This document shows positions 28,614 to 37,793 of a stretch of DNA of 43,213 nt, one piece after another. Both the position numbers and the translations under genes were made by a program. The notes below the pieces were generated by a model, which saw nothing but the letters and a program-made list of their open reading frames with translations, was not told the origin of the DNA and searched no databases. Source of the DNA: Myxococcales bacterium (lineage in GTDB: Bacteria; Myxococcota_A; Polyangia; Haliangiales; Haliangiaceae); assembly GCA_947483555.1 (NCBI GenBank), contig CANKMW010000084.1, forward strand, positions 1 to 43,213, written 5' to 3'. The stretch's first letter is position 1. Each line of letters begins with the position of its first letter.

Positions 28614-30496
28614 CCGCGCTCTCGATCCGGTCGGCCGGCAACACCCACCAGGGGTCGGTGCGCGAGCACAACGAGGATGCGCTGATCGTCGACCCGAAGT
28701 GGGGGTTGTACGCGGTCCTCGACGGCATGGGCGGGGCGGCGTCGGGCGACGTCGCCGCCAACAAGGCTCGCGACGTGATCCACGAGTACGTGCGGGCGCG
28801 GCGCGGTTCGATGGCCGCCCGGCCCTTGCTCGAGGCGGCGATCAACGCGGCGTCGGCGGCCGTCCACGGCGAGGCCCAGCGCCGCAAGGACCGCCGGGGC
28901 ATGGGGACCACCGTGGTGGCGTGCCTGCTCGACGGGCGGCGGGCCACCGTGGCCCACGTCGGAGACAGCCGCGCCTACCTGCTGCGCGACGGCCATCTGC
29001 ACCGCCTGACCAACGATCACACCATCGTCGCCGAGCTGGTGGCGCGCGGTGCGATCGCGCCCGACGAGGCTGACCGTCACGCCTACAAGAACGTGCTGTC
29101 CCGCAACGTCGGCGCCAAGCCGGCCGCGAGTCCCGACGTCAGCGAGGTCGAGTTGCAGCCCGGCGACCGCTTGCTGCTGTGCTCCGACGGCCTGTACGGC
29201 TTCGCGCCGCCCGACGCCGTCCACCACCTGGTGGCGTCGACCGACGCGCCGGGCGACGTCGTCCGCGACCTGATCGAGGCCGCGCTGCGCGGCGGCGGCG
29301 GCGACAACGTCACCGCGATCGTCGTCGAGGCCGGCATCGCCGTGGTGCCACGCGCGACCATGGTGCTGCGCACCACCGGGGCCGGCGCGTGGTGGGCGCG
29401 GCGCGATCGCTTCCTGGCCGCGGCCCACGCCGGCGGCGTCCACCGCTCACCGCTGTGCGCGGTGCTGGTCGCCGACGAGGCGATCGCGATCGTGGCCGGC
29501 ACCTTCGCCGACGCCGTCTATCACGACCTCGAGAAGATGACCGGCGTGAACGTGTGGACGTTCGCCGAGAACCTGGCCCAGGGCTGGCTGGGGCAGGGCG
29601 GGGCGTGGCCACCGCTGCGCGATCTGCTCGACGGCCTGGCTCGCGCCGCCGAGCTGGTCTTGGCGGAGCTCCGCCGCGAGGATGCCGGGCTGGCTGGCCT
29701 GCTCGAGGTGGCGGTGGCGCGCGCGATGGTGACCGCCGAGACCGCGGTCGGCGGCGTGCTCGCCGAGCGCTTGCGCAGCCTCGAGAGCGACATGGTCAAG
29801 GTCGAGGCCGAGCGCAACGAGAAGACCCGCGCCGACACCTCGCGCTTCATCGATTCGCCGACCGTGCCGTACCTGCGGGCGCCGGCCCCGATCGACGTCC
29901 CGGCACCGGACGTGGCGGTCGTGCTCGAGGCCGCGCGGCGACGGGCCCAGGCCGGGCCAGCGCCGGGGCGGGGCGGCGGCGACCGCGCGCTCTACGCCCG
30001 CGCCATCGATCACGCCCACAAGGTGGCGACCGCCAGCGGTGCCAACGACGCCGGGCTCGCCGCCCGCGAGCTGTGGGACGTGCGCACGCTCGACGAGGCC
30101 GGCGTGACGCCGCTGTTCGACGCCCTCGATCACGCACGCAGCGCCCACATCGACGGCGTGCGGTCATCGTCGCCGACCTCGCCGGTCAGCGCGGCCGCCC
30201 TGCGCCGGGTCGCGGCCGCCTACCAACGCCTGTCGGCCGGCATCGCGTCGCTGGTGGTCGAGAGCGTGGCGCCGGCGGCCGAGCAGCTGCGCGAGGTGGT
30301 GCGCGAGACGGCGCGGCTGCGCGCCGAGGTCAGCAAGAACGAGGTCCGGATCGCCGACCTCGAGCGCGCGTTCGCGACCGTGGTCGATCCGGCGGCGCCC
30401 GCCGACATGGCGACGACGACGGCGGCGGTGGCGGAACGCAAACCGTCGGTGGCGCCGGGTTCGCGACGCCGGACGCCCAAGGAGACTCAGCGATGA
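28610..30496 (+). CDS. PP2C-type Ser/Thr phosphatase with long helical C-terminal extension
   Basis: This 628-residue protein has a PP2C domain in the first 245 residues: SVREHNEDALIVD, LYAVLDGMGGAASGD, VAHVGDSRAYLLRDG, LLLCSDGLYGF and GGGGDNVTAIVV, with all metal-binding Asp residues. The remaining 380 residues are helical with an acidic/Arg coiled coil near the end (RETARLRAEVSKNEVRIADL) and are not seen in ordinary PP2C enzymes. GTG 28610 is preferred over GTG 28604 because GGAGG at 28598 lies seven bases upstream. It overlaps the genes on both sides by four bases, forming a tight three-gene unit. Confidence 0.9.
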   Translation: MTALSIRSAGNTHQGSVREHNEDALIVDPKWGLYAVLDGMGGAASGDVAANKARDVIHEYVRARRGSMAARPLLEAAINAASAAVHGEAQRRKDRRGMGTTVVACLLDGRRATVAHVGDSRAYLLRDGHLHRLTNDHTIVAELVARGAIAPDEADRHAYKNVLSRNVGAKPAASPDVSEVELQPGDRLLLCSDGLYGFAPPDAVHHLVASTDAPGDVVRDLIEAALRGGGGDNVTAIVVEAGIAVVPRATMVLRTTGAGAWWARRDRFLAAAHAGGVHRSPLCAVLVADEAIAIVAGTFADAVYHDLEKMTGVNVWTFAENLAQGWLGQGGAWPPLRDLLDGLARAAELVLAELRREDAGLAGLLEVAVARAMVTAETAVGGVLAERLRSLESDMVKVEAERNEKTRADTSRFIDSPTVPYLRAPAPIDVPAPDVAVVLEAARRRAQAGPAPGRGGGDRALYARAIDHAHKVATASGANDAGLAARELWDVRTLDEAGVTPLFDALDHARSAHIDGVRSSSPTSPVSAAALRRVAAAYQRLSAGIASLVVESVAPAAEQLREVVRETARLRAEVSKNEVRIADLERAFATVVDPAAPADMATTTAAVAERKPSVAPGSRRRTPKETQR

Positions 30497-30972
30497 TGGA
30501 CCTCGGCGAGCGCATCGCCGTGCTGCGCGACGAGGTCCTCGACATCGTCGCCGGTGGTAGCGAGGATGCGCCGGCGCTGGCCATCTTCGACGCCGTCGTG
30601 CGCGCGCTCTCGGCCGGCACCGAGACCGCGGGTGGACTCGATCTCACCCTGCACGACGCCGTCGCGCGCCGCCTGGCCTGGGGTGACACCGAGGAGACCA
30701 TCCTGTCGGACGCCGAGCTGGTGTTCGCGCGCCTCGCCCGCGCGGTGCAGCGCGCGCTCCGCGATCCCGACGAGGAGATGCTGGTCCTCGAGACCACGGC
30801 CGAGGTCGCGAGCAGCGCGGCGCGCATCGTCGCGCTGGTGGCGGTCGGCCGTGGCGGTCGCGACCGCGCGGCGGCGCTGCGCGAGGAGCTCGCGCAGCGG
30901 CGGCTGAAGGAGGCGCTGACCGAGCAGGTCAGGACGCTGGCCCGGCTGGAGGGCGACGGCCGCCAGTTCTGA
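30493..30972 (+). CDS. Small all-helical protein downstream of PP2C phosphatase
   Basis: This 159-residue protein is helical throughout (MMDLGERIAVLRDEVLDIV to LAQRRLKEALTEQVRTLARL). Its start ATGATG overlaps the phosphatase stop and has AAGGAG at good spacing. Its size and helix pattern (ELVFARLARAVQRAL, AEVASSAARIVALVAV) recall the helical protein at 28170, so the two may be distant paralogues flanking the phosphatase. Function unknown; a regulatory subunit is plausible. Confidence 0.65.
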   Translation: MMDLGERIAVLRDEVLDIVAGGSEDAPALAIFDAVVRALSAGTETAGGLDLTLHDAVARRLAWGDTEETILSDAELVFARLARAVQRALRDPDEEMLVLETTAEVASSAARIVALVAVGRGGRDRAAALREELAQRRLKEALTEQVRTLARLEGDGRQF

Positions 30973-30994
30973 CCGGCGGACTCGACCGCTGCGG

Positions 30995-31672
30995 TCACAG
31001 CCGTTCGGCGGTCAGCGCATCCAGCAACGCATCCAGCCCCGCATCCCGGTCCACGAACCGGTGCACCAGCGGCGCCTCCGGCAGCGGTCCGTTCCGCACG
31101 CCGCGCACGATCCGCCGCGCTCCGGGCTGGATCTTGCGGGCCTCGTCCATCACCGGTGGCCAGCGCTCGTCGTTCGAGTCGTGCTCGGCGATCACGGCGT
31201 CGAGGTTGACGCCGCGCAGCGCCTCGACCGTGCCATCGAGATCGGTGGCGAAGCGGACGTCCCAGCCTGACGTGACGTAGAGGGCGAGGGCGCCGCGCTG
31301 ACGCCGCTCCTCGCCGACCACCAGCACGCGCAGGCGACGGCCGCGTTTCTCGTGGCCGCCGGCGTCGCGACCGAGCTGCGCGATGAGCATCTCCCAGTCG
31401 TCGGAAAGCTCGAGTAACCGGATGCCCAGTCCGGGGTGAACGCCGCCGAGCACCCGGGTCACCTCGCCGGTCACCTCGACCGGGCTGCCGCGGCCTTTGT
31501 CGAACACCACGATCGCCAGTCGCGAGCCGAGGTCGAGTGGGGTCGCCGTGTCGAGGAAGCAACCGACCTGCGACACGTCGCGCGTCTGGCACACGAACAT
31601 GTCACCGGCGGGGGCGATCGGCGACACCGTGGCGGCGATCTGGGCCCGGATGCGGTTGGCGCGACGAGACAC
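30995..31672 (-). CDS. PilZ-domain protein with C-terminal receiver-like domain
   Basis: This 225-residue protein starts MSRRANRIRAQIAATVSP, then TRDVSQVGCFLDTATPLDLGSRLAI, the layout of PilZ domains (RxxxR then D/NxSxxG; here the first motif is RRANR/RIR and the second DVSQVG). Residues about 112-225 resemble a receiver fold (RLRVLVVGEERRQRGALALYV, LDAVIAEHDSNDER) without a clear acidic pocket. PilZ domains bind c-di-GMP. It begins 96 bases from the divergent 7TM-SpoIIE gene. Confidence 0.75.
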   Translation of the reverse strand: MSRRANRIRAQIAATVSPIAPAGDMFVCQTRDVSQVGCFLDTATPLDLGSRLAIVVFDKGRGSPVEVTGEVTRVLGGVHPGLGIRLLELSDDWEMLIAQLGRDAGGHEKRGRRLRVLVVGEERRQRGALALYVTSGWDVRFATDLDGTVEALRGVNLDAVIAEHDSNDERWPPVMDEARKIQPGARRIVRGVRNGPLPEAPLVHRFVDRDAGLDALLDALTAERL

Positions 31673-31768
31673 GAAGCTCCCTCATAACACGGTGCGAAGG
31701 GCCGGTGCGGCCCGGGAACCGCGTCGGGTCGCTGGTAGGCCTTCGACCCACGTGCGCGCCGACACATC

Positions 31769-33886
31769 GTGGAGGTTCCAGCGTACCTTGGATCCCGAGC
31801 CTTGCTCACCTTCACGGTCCAGGCGATCCCCTTCGTGGCCATTGCCGCCGGCCTGGCGCTGCTCGCGCTGGTCGCGGCCTTGCGGCGCGGCGATCTGGTC
31901 GTGCGCCTCGGCCTGGTGATGACCGGTGTGACCGCGTTGCCGTGGGCGACGAGCATGGTCCTGGTCGCCTGCACCGACGATCGAGATCTGGCGCACCGGC
32001 TGTGTCAGGCCGGGTTCGCGTCGGTGCCCCTGATCGGCTCCGGGCTGCTGATGGTGACCCTCGCCGTGGTCGGGCGGCTCGACGCCCAGCGCCCGGTGCT
32101 GGTGTTCTCGGTCGTGCTCGGCCTGGTCATGTTGATCGTCGCCGCGACCACCGATCTGGTCATCGCCGGTGTCGCGCTCGCCGACTGGGGCCTGCTCTTT
32201 CCACGCGCCGGTCCGCTCTACCTGGTCCACATCGCGCTGTTCGTCGCCCCGGTCGGCTGGGGCATGTGGTTGAACCACCGCTCGGTGGGATGGCTGCGAA
32301 CTGGCCTGCGCCAGGGTCGATTCGCCGCCGCGCTCGGAGTGCTCTCGGTGTTGACCGCCAGCGACACCCTGCTCGCCTACGGTGTCGCCGGCGTCTATCC
32401 GTTCGCGTGGCTGCCGGCGCTGATGGCGGTCGCGCTGTGCCTGTTTGCGATCCAGCGCCAGGACCTGCTGCGTGGTCGTGGGCTCGATGGCGCCGTCGCC
32501 GTCGAGCTGGCCGTGTTCGTGGTCGCGGCGATCGCGGTGGTCGCGCTCGGTGTGACTCTCGATGGCTCGCGCACCGTCGTGACGGTGGGGGTCGGGGCGG
32601 TGGCCGCCGCGGTCATGGTCATCGCCGGACGCACGTCGGTGCGGGACGCCGACGTCGCCGGCCCGACCCTCGCGGTCGACCGCTTCGCCGACCGCGTGGT
32701 CGCCAGTGGCGACGCGCACGCCGTCGGCCGTGGACTCGCCGAGTTGCTGGAAGGTCAGCGCCTCGCCACCGCGGTGCGCGTGTGGGGGGTTGCCGACGGC
32801 CGCTGGGCGCCGCTGCACCTGCCACCGAAGATGGCCCCCGACCTCGACCTTCCCGAACCGGTGCGTGCCTGGCTGCTGTCGTCGCGGCGGGCGATCGCCG
32901 TCGGCGACCTGGTCGCGGCGCGGCTCGGTGCCAGCCGCGAGGTCATCGAGGAGTGGAGCCGTCGCTTCGATGCCGATGTGATCGCGCCGTTGATCGACGG
33001 TGACGAGCTGGTCGGGCTGGTCGCCGGTGCCCGTGCCGAGGCGTTGCGAGACTCGGAGCGGGTCGCCATCGACGACGCCGTGCTGGCGGCGTCGCGGGCG
33101 CTGGCCGTCATCGTCCTGACCCACGAGATCGAGGCCCGCGCCGAGCTGGCGCGCGACATGGAGCTGGCGGAGGCGGTTCGCCAGGCCCGCTCGGCGGCTG
33201 ACGTCCGCGAGGTCGGCAAGAGCCGCGTCTCGGTGAGCTACCAGCCGGCGTCACGGGTCGCCGGGGATCTGTGGTGCTGCGTCGCGCTGCCCGACGATCG
33301 CCTGCTGGTGCTGGTCGGTGACGTCGCCGGTCGAGGCCTTGCCGCGGCGCTGGTGTCGGCGGCGGTGCTGGGCGCCGGCCAGGTCGCGGCCGGGCTGCTC
33401 GGGGCCCGCGCCACCCCCGAGGCGGTCCTCGCCCTGCTCCACGACACGGTCGTCGAGGTCGACGGAGGTCGTCACCGGGTGACCGCGTTCGCGGCCATCG
33501 TCGACCGCGGTACCGGTCGGGTCGGGTTTGCGGCCGCCGGGCACCGCGGCGGCTACCTGGTGCGGGCGCGCGAAGACCACGTCGACCTGGTGGCGCTGAT
33601 CGGCCGCGGCACCGCGCTCGGTGAGCCCGAGCGCGTGATCGGAACCGGCGAGCGCGAGCTGGGCGCGGGCGACGTGCTGGTCCTGATCAGCGACGGCGTC
33701 GTCGACAGCCGCAGCGCTGATGGTCAGGCCTGGGGCGAGCGCCGGCTGCAGCGCGCGCTCCGCGAGCTGGGGCCGCGCGCCGGCGACAACCTCGGCGAGG
33801 CGTTGCTCGATGCCGCGCGCGCCCACGCCGGTGAGTCGGTTCGCGATGACGATCTGCTGGTGGTGGTGGTCGCGCCGGCTCATTGA
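31769..33886 (+). CDS. Seven-helix membrane protein with SpoIIE-type PP2C phosphatase domain
   Basis: This 705-residue protein has about seven to nine hydrophobic helices in residues 10-290 (for example FVAIAAGLALLALVAAL), a GAF-like middle region (about 300-450) and a C-terminal SpoIIE phosphatase: SVSYQPASRVAGDLWCCVAL, LLVLVGDVAGRGLAAALVSA, FAAAGHRGGYLVR, DVLVLISDGVVDS and DDDLLVVVVAP. Relatives dephosphorylate anti-sigma-factor antagonists in partner-switching pathways. GTG 31769 is used; a TTG at 31802 (LLTFTVQA) is an alternative start. Nearby phosphatase and PilZ genes make a signalling neighbourhood. Confidence 0.88.
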   Translation: MEVPAYLGSRALLTFTVQAIPFVAIAAGLALLALVAALRRGDLVVRLGLVMTGVTALPWATSMVLVACTDDRDLAHRLCQAGFASVPLIGSGLLMVTLAVVGRLDAQRPVLVFSVVLGLVMLIVAATTDLVIAGVALADWGLLFPRAGPLYLVHIALFVAPVGWGMWLNHRSVGWLRTGLRQGRFAAALGVLSVLTASDTLLAYGVAGVYPFAWLPALMAVALCLFAIQRQDLLRGRGLDGAVAVELAVFVVAAIAVVALGVTLDGSRTVVTVGVGAVAAAVMVIAGRTSVRDADVAGPTLAVDRFADRVVASGDAHAVGRGLAELLEGQRLATAVRVWGVADGRWAPLHLPPKMAPDLDLPEPVRAWLLSSRRAIAVGDLVAARLGASREVIEEWSRRFDADVIAPLIDGDELVGLVAGARAEALRDSERVAIDDAVLAASRALAVIVLTHEIEARAELARDMELAEAVRQARSAADVREVGKSRVSVSYQPASRVAGDLWCCVALPDDRLLVLVGDVAGRGLAAALVSAAVLGAGQVAAGLLGARATPEAVLALLHDTVVEVDGGRHRVTAFAAIVDRGTGRVGFAAAGHRGGYLVRAREDHVDLVALIGRGTALGEPERVIGTGERELGAGDVLVLISDGVVDSRSADGQAWGERRLQRALRELGPRAGDNLGEALLDAARAHAGESVRDDDLLVVVVAPAH

Positions 33887-33905
33887 ACCGGCGCCGCCCG
33901 GTATC

Positions 33906-36803
33906 TCAGTCGGTTTCGGTTTCGGTTTCGGTTTCGGTTTCGGTTTCGGTTTCGGTTTCGGTTTCGGTTTCGGTTTCGGCGTCGGTTTCGGTTTCGGGGA
34001 CCAGCCGCAGTCCGGCCGGCAAGGTGTCGCCGAGCGCCACCCGTTCCTCGCGAGCCTCGAGCGCGACCACCTGCTCGACCAGCACGGCGGCGCGATCGCC
34101 GCCCGGCAAGGCGCGCACGTAGGCGGCCAGGCGCGCGCGCAACGCTTCATCGACGTCGCGGGCTCGATCACCGGTGCGGCGACCGATCTGGGCCAGCGGG
34201 AACGCGGTCTTGTCGGGCTCCGGCCAGTCCCAGTCGAGGAGCTGCGCCAGCCACACCGCGGCCTTGCTCGCCGGCACGACGGTGTTGAGCGGCGCGTAGA
34301 GCGGCACCCGCGCCGCGAGACGCGACAGCGCCCACAGGTGGACGCCGTCTTCGCGGCCCTTCCGGGTCTCCATCCTCCGCATCAGCTCGTCGCCGAGCTT
34401 GAGCTTGGAGCCGAGCTGGATGCGCTCGAGGGCGGCCACCGCGCGCCACATCTCGCCCAGCTCCTGCTTCGAGGCCTTGAGCTCGGCGAGCTTCTTCTGT
34501 TGCCGGGCGTTGGGCAACAGCAGCGCCGCCAGCCGGTCGTAGATCTGATCCTGCTGCGTGTTGCCGAGGCCACCGGCGATGCGTCGCCACACGATCCACC
34601 ACGCCAGGCGCGAGGCCTCGGTCTTGGCGAACACCAGGCCTTCGTTGAACACGCCCCACAGCTGCCGCGCGCGCCAGGCGTCGAGCGCGGCGCCGACGCC
34701 CGGCCGCAGGCAGAAGCCGGCCAGACCCAGCCAGCGCTGCTCGTGATCGGCCGACCGCTTGCGCGCGTCCGCGACGTCGGCCAGCGTATCGAACAGCGCG
34801 CGCGCCGTGTGCATCGACCACTCGTCTCGCCGCGCCTCGAGCAGGTCCTCGAGCTCGCGGGTGAGCGGCGACAGCAGCGACGGTTCGCCGCGGAAGGCTG
34901 CGGTGACCTTCGCCCTCGCCTCTCCGATGCGCGCGTGCGGCGTGGTGACGGCGGGCTCGCCATCGTCGCGGTCGCCGGCCGCCGGCCCGGCGCCGCCACC
35001 GCGGAGGTCGAACGCCAGCCGCCACCGCCCGGCGACGCTGCCATCGCTGGCGTCGTGCTCCCGACACCACACCTCGACCGCGCCCAGCTCGGTGATCGTG
35101 ATCTGGAGTCGCACCGTCACCGCGCTCCGGCCCCGCGCGCGCAGGACGGTGACGATCGGCGGCAGCTCGAGGAGATCCGAGCCGTCGTCGATGGTGTCGG
35201 CGCGGCCGTCGCCAACCGGCACGATCGCACCGGGGGCGTCGGTGCGGGTCGTCGACGAGTAGAGGCGGAATCGCACCGGGCGGTTGGTGATCAGCTCGAA
35301 GTTGCGGTCGAGCTCGACCGTGGTGCCGTCGTCGAGGCCCTTGCTCGCCAGGCACACGGCGTGCGTCGATCCGTGGTCATCCTGAGCCAGGCCCGCATGG
35401 CCGAGTCGAAGCACCCCGAGATAGAAGGCGCGCGCGGTCCCGCCGCGGATGCGGGTCGCCAGGCCGCGGCGAACCATGCCGAAGTACGCCGCTCCCACCG
35501 CGACCGCCAGCTCGGGTGCCACCGCGTCCAGCTCGCGGGGCGCGCCGGCGGTGGGCTGCCAGCGCGCGAGCTGCTCGAGGATGCGAGCCCGCAGGACCGG
35601 CGGCGTCATGGCGCCACCGTTGAAGAGCACGGCGTCGATGCGTTCGGCGCCATGGCGACCGAGGAACGAAGCCAGGTGGCGGGTCACGGCCGGATCGCTG
35701 GCGTACGGCAGCCCCATCTCCTGCAATCCGCCGCGGCCGCGCACCGGCATCGTGCCGCGGTCGACCAGCGGGAAGAAGCCCTCGAACAGCACCTGCTCGA
35801 GCTCGGCACGCTCGATCTTGTCGCGCATCGTGCCGCCGATGAGCTTGGTGCCGCGGCCGGCGACGGTGATCGGCACCTGATCGGGCGCCGCGTCGGCGAG
35901 CAGGGTCTCCTTGGCCAGGCGGCAGGCGTGGACCAGGCCGTGCCACTGCAGCGCGTCGAGCTTCTTGCCGCCGCCGGCGGCGGTCAGCCGTTGCTCGACC
36001 AGCTTGGCCAGCGTCAGATCGACGTTGTCGCCGCCCAGCAGCAGGTGATCGCCGACCGCGGTGCGCTCGAAGCCGCCATCGGCATCGACCGTGATCAGCG
36101 TGAAATCGGACGTGCCGCCGCCGACGTCGAAGACCAGCACCCGCTCACCGGGCGCCAGCGCGCGACCGCGCCCGCGGTCGGGAACGCCGGCGTCGCGCGA
36201 GCAGATCCAGGCGTAGAACGCCGCCTGCGGTTCCTCGAGCAGGACGACCGCTGGCAAGCCGGCGGCGGCCGCGGCCTCCAGCGTCAGCTCGCGCGCCGCC
36301 TCGTCGAACGACGCCGGGCAGGTCACCACCACGTCCTGGTCCACGAACCGGCTGTCCGGTTCGGCGGACATCACGTGCTCCCACGCCGCCGCCACGTGGG
36401 CCAGCACCTGCGCCTGGGCCGCCACCGGCGACATCCGCGGGCTGTCGCCTTCGCCCCACGGCAGGATCGCCGCCCGGCGGTCGACGCCGGGGTGGCAGAG
36501 CCAGGATTTCGCCGATGCCACCATGCGAGCCGGGTTGCGTGCGCCCTGCCAGCGGGCCAGCTCGCCGACCACCTCGCGGCCGCCGCTGCGCCACGGCAAG
36601 GCGGTCTCGGCGACGCCGAGGTCGTGCTCGCCGGCCAGGTACACGAACGACGGCAGCTGCCGCCGTGGCGCGGTCTCGCCCGGAGCCACCAGCTGTGGCA
36701 CCTCGAACACCCGCACCCGCGGATCCGCGGCGCGCGTGTCGACGTACGCGACCGCGGTGTTGGTCGTTCCCAGATCGATGCCGACAAGGTAGCGAGCAGA
36801 CAC
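33906..36803 (-). CDS. Hsp70-family (YegD/DnaK-like) protein
   Basis: This 965-residue protein has the Hsp70 ATPase signatures YLVGIDLGTTNTAVAYVD (phosphate 1), VVVTCPASFDEAAREL, VVLLEEPQAAFYAW, VLVFDVGGGTSDFTLI (phosphate 2) and IDAVLFNGGAMTPP. The region after residue about 480 is unlike the DnaK substrate domain and ends in a low-complexity Thr/Glu tail. Such large Hsp70 homologues are common in Myxococcota and Planctomycetes and have no known client. GTG 36803 (MSARYLVGIDLG) is preferred because family members start just before the first motif; ATG 36845 would add 14 poorly conserved residues. The coiled-coil gene lies just upstream. Confidence 0.9.
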   Translation of the reverse strand: MSARYLVGIDLGTTNTAVAYVDTRAADPRVRVFEVPQLVAPGETAPRRQLPSFVYLAGEHDLGVAETALPWRSGGREVVGELARWQGARNPARMVASAKSWLCHPGVDRRAAILPWGEGDSPRMSPVAAQAQVLAHVAAAWEHVMSAEPDSRFVDQDVVVTCPASFDEAARELTLEAAAAAGLPAVVLLEEPQAAFYAWICSRDAGVPDRGRGRALAPGERVLVFDVGGGTSDFTLITVDADGGFERTAVGDHLLLGGDNVDLTLAKLVEQRLTAAGGGKKLDALQWHGLVHACRLAKETLLADAAPDQVPITVAGRGTKLIGGTMRDKIERAELEQVLFEGFFPLVDRGTMPVRGRGGLQEMGLPYASDPAVTRHLASFLGRHGAERIDAVLFNGGAMTPPVLRARILEQLARWQPTAGAPRELDAVAPELAVAVGAAYFGMVRRGLATRIRGGTARAFYLGVLRLGHAGLAQDDHGSTHAVCLASKGLDDGTTVELDRNFELITNRPVRFRLYSSTTRTDAPGAIVPVGDGRADTIDDGSDLLELPPIVTVLRARGRSAVTVRLQITITELGAVEVWCREHDASDGSVAGRWRLAFDLRGGGAGPAAGDRDDGEPAVTTPHARIGEARAKVTAAFRGEPSLLSPLTRELEDLLEARRDEWSMHTARALFDTLADVADARKRSADHEQRWLGLAGFCLRPGVGAALDAWRARQLWGVFNEGLVFAKTEASRLAWWIVWRRIAGGLGNTQQDQIYDRLAALLLPNARQQKKLAELKASKQELGEMWRAVAALERIQLGSKLKLGDELMRRMETRKGREDGVHLWALSRLAARVPLYAPLNTVVPASKAAVWLAQLLDWDWPEPDKTAFPLAQIGRRTGDRARDVDEALRARLAAYVRALPGGDRAAVLVEQVVALEAREERVALGDTLPAGLRLVPETETDAETETETETETETETETETETETD
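33912..33995. repeat. Hexanucleotide microsatellite encoding a Thr-Glu tail
   Basis: Eleven perfect copies of GGTTTC at 33912-33977 are followed by GGCGTC and two more GGTTTC copies. On the minus strand this encodes the alternating Glu-Thr tail of the Hsp70-like protein, six bases before its end. Copy-number changes keep the frame, so the tail length may vary between strains without loss of function. Confidence 0.9.
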
Positions 36804-36905
36804 GCCCGCCGGATCTATCCGACCGCGGGCGCGGGCGCCAGCCATCCGTCGGCCGAAGCGATGCCGGCCCGGGCCGCGACCGCCAGCGATGTCGTCAGCG
36901 GACCA

Positions 36906-37658
36906 TCAGTCGCACAGCACCTGATCGGTGCAGACCGTGATCGGCTGTGAGCCAGAACCGGACCCGGCGCCACTGCCGCCCTTCCCGGGCCGCTCGCCCC
37001 CAGGCTTCTTCACCGCTCGTTTGCCCTCGAGCTGCTTCAGCCGGGTCTGGGCGTTGACCTTCTCGATCTCGTTGCGGGCAGCGTCGACCTGACCCTGGGC
37101 CCGCTTGATGTCGTCTTCCAGACGCGCGAGCTCGGCGTCCTTCGCCGCGACCAGCTGGCGCGCGGTGTCGGCACGCTGGCGCGCGTCCTCGAGCTGCAGG
37201 CCGCTCTGCTTGGCCTGGTCACTGGCGCGCACGGCCAGCAGGCCAACGCCGAGCGCGAGCGCGGCGAACCCGGCCGCCACGCCCATCAACCACCGCGGCC
37301 GCTTGCGCGCCAGCTCCTCGCGGCGCAGCTCGACCTCGTAGACCAGGCGCTCGGACTGGATCCGGACCATCGCCTCGGCGCGGGCGCGGGCCTCGGTCTC
37401 CTGGATGCGGATGGTGTCGACCTCGAGCTGCCGCCGCCGGGCCGCCAGCGCCGCTTCCTCCGTAGCGATCCGCGCCTGCTCGGCGGCGGCGACCTCGGCG
37501 GCGGCCCGCGCGGCCTCGGCTGCCCGGGCCTGGACCGCGGCCTGCTGGGCGGCGCGGACCGCGGCGCGCTCGTCTGCGACACGGTGCGACTCGAGGTCGC
37601 GGAGCTCGCGTAGCGAGAAGAGGACCGAGGACTCGCTGCCAGATGCCGAACCGTTCAT
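36906..37658 (-). CDS. Coiled-coil protein with one central membrane helix
   Basis: This 250-residue protein starts MNGSASGSESSVLFSLREL (ATG 37658). A long Ala/Glu/Arg coiled coil (about 35-125) is followed by RPRWLMGVAAGFAALALGVGLLAV, a membrane segment at about residues 140-160, then a second coiled coil (LEDARQRADTARQLVAAKD to KVNAQTRLKQLEG) and a basic/Gly tail ending CTDQVLCD. It precedes the Hsp70 gene on the same strand and may recruit that chaperone to the membrane. A GTG at 37739 would extend it by 27 residues into AT-rich promoter DNA and is less likely. Confidence 0.75.
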   Translation of the reverse strand: MNGSASGSESSVLFSLRELRDLESHRVADERAAVRAAQQAAVQARAAEAARAAAEVAAAEQARIATEEAALAARRRQLEVDTIRIQETEARARAEAMVRIQSERLVYEVELRREELARKRPRWLMGVAAGFAALALGVGLLAVRASDQAKQSGLQLEDARQRADTARQLVAAKDAELARLEDDIKRAQGQVDAARNEIEKVNAQTRLKQLEGKRAVKKPGGERPGKGGSGAGSGSGSQPITVCTDQVLCD

Positions 37659-37757
37659 GTCGATGAGGACACGGACAGTGCGCCTCGGTTGCTCGTCGAG
37701 GACGTGCGCTGAAAGTGCAGTCGTGGACGCGAGTTCCAAGTTTTCGAAAAAACCTGT

Positions 37758-37786
37758 TTGACAAGCGTGTCTGATACGTTTAGTTA
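37758..37786 (+). promoter_or_regulatory. Candidate sigma70 promoter of the tRNA array
   Basis: TTGACA at 37758-37763 is followed after 17 bases by TAGTTA at 37781-37786. The surrounding 37735-37800 is unusually AT-rich for this genome. The site lies between the leftward coiled-coil gene and the rightward array and would start a transcript near 37793. Confidence 0.5.
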
Positions 37787-37793
37787 GACATCA

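Noticed and set aside
33720..36950. 1,076-codon plus-strand frame opposite the Hsp70 gene
   Set aside because: The Hsp70 signatures on the minus strand are decisive; the opposite frame is a codon-bias shadow.
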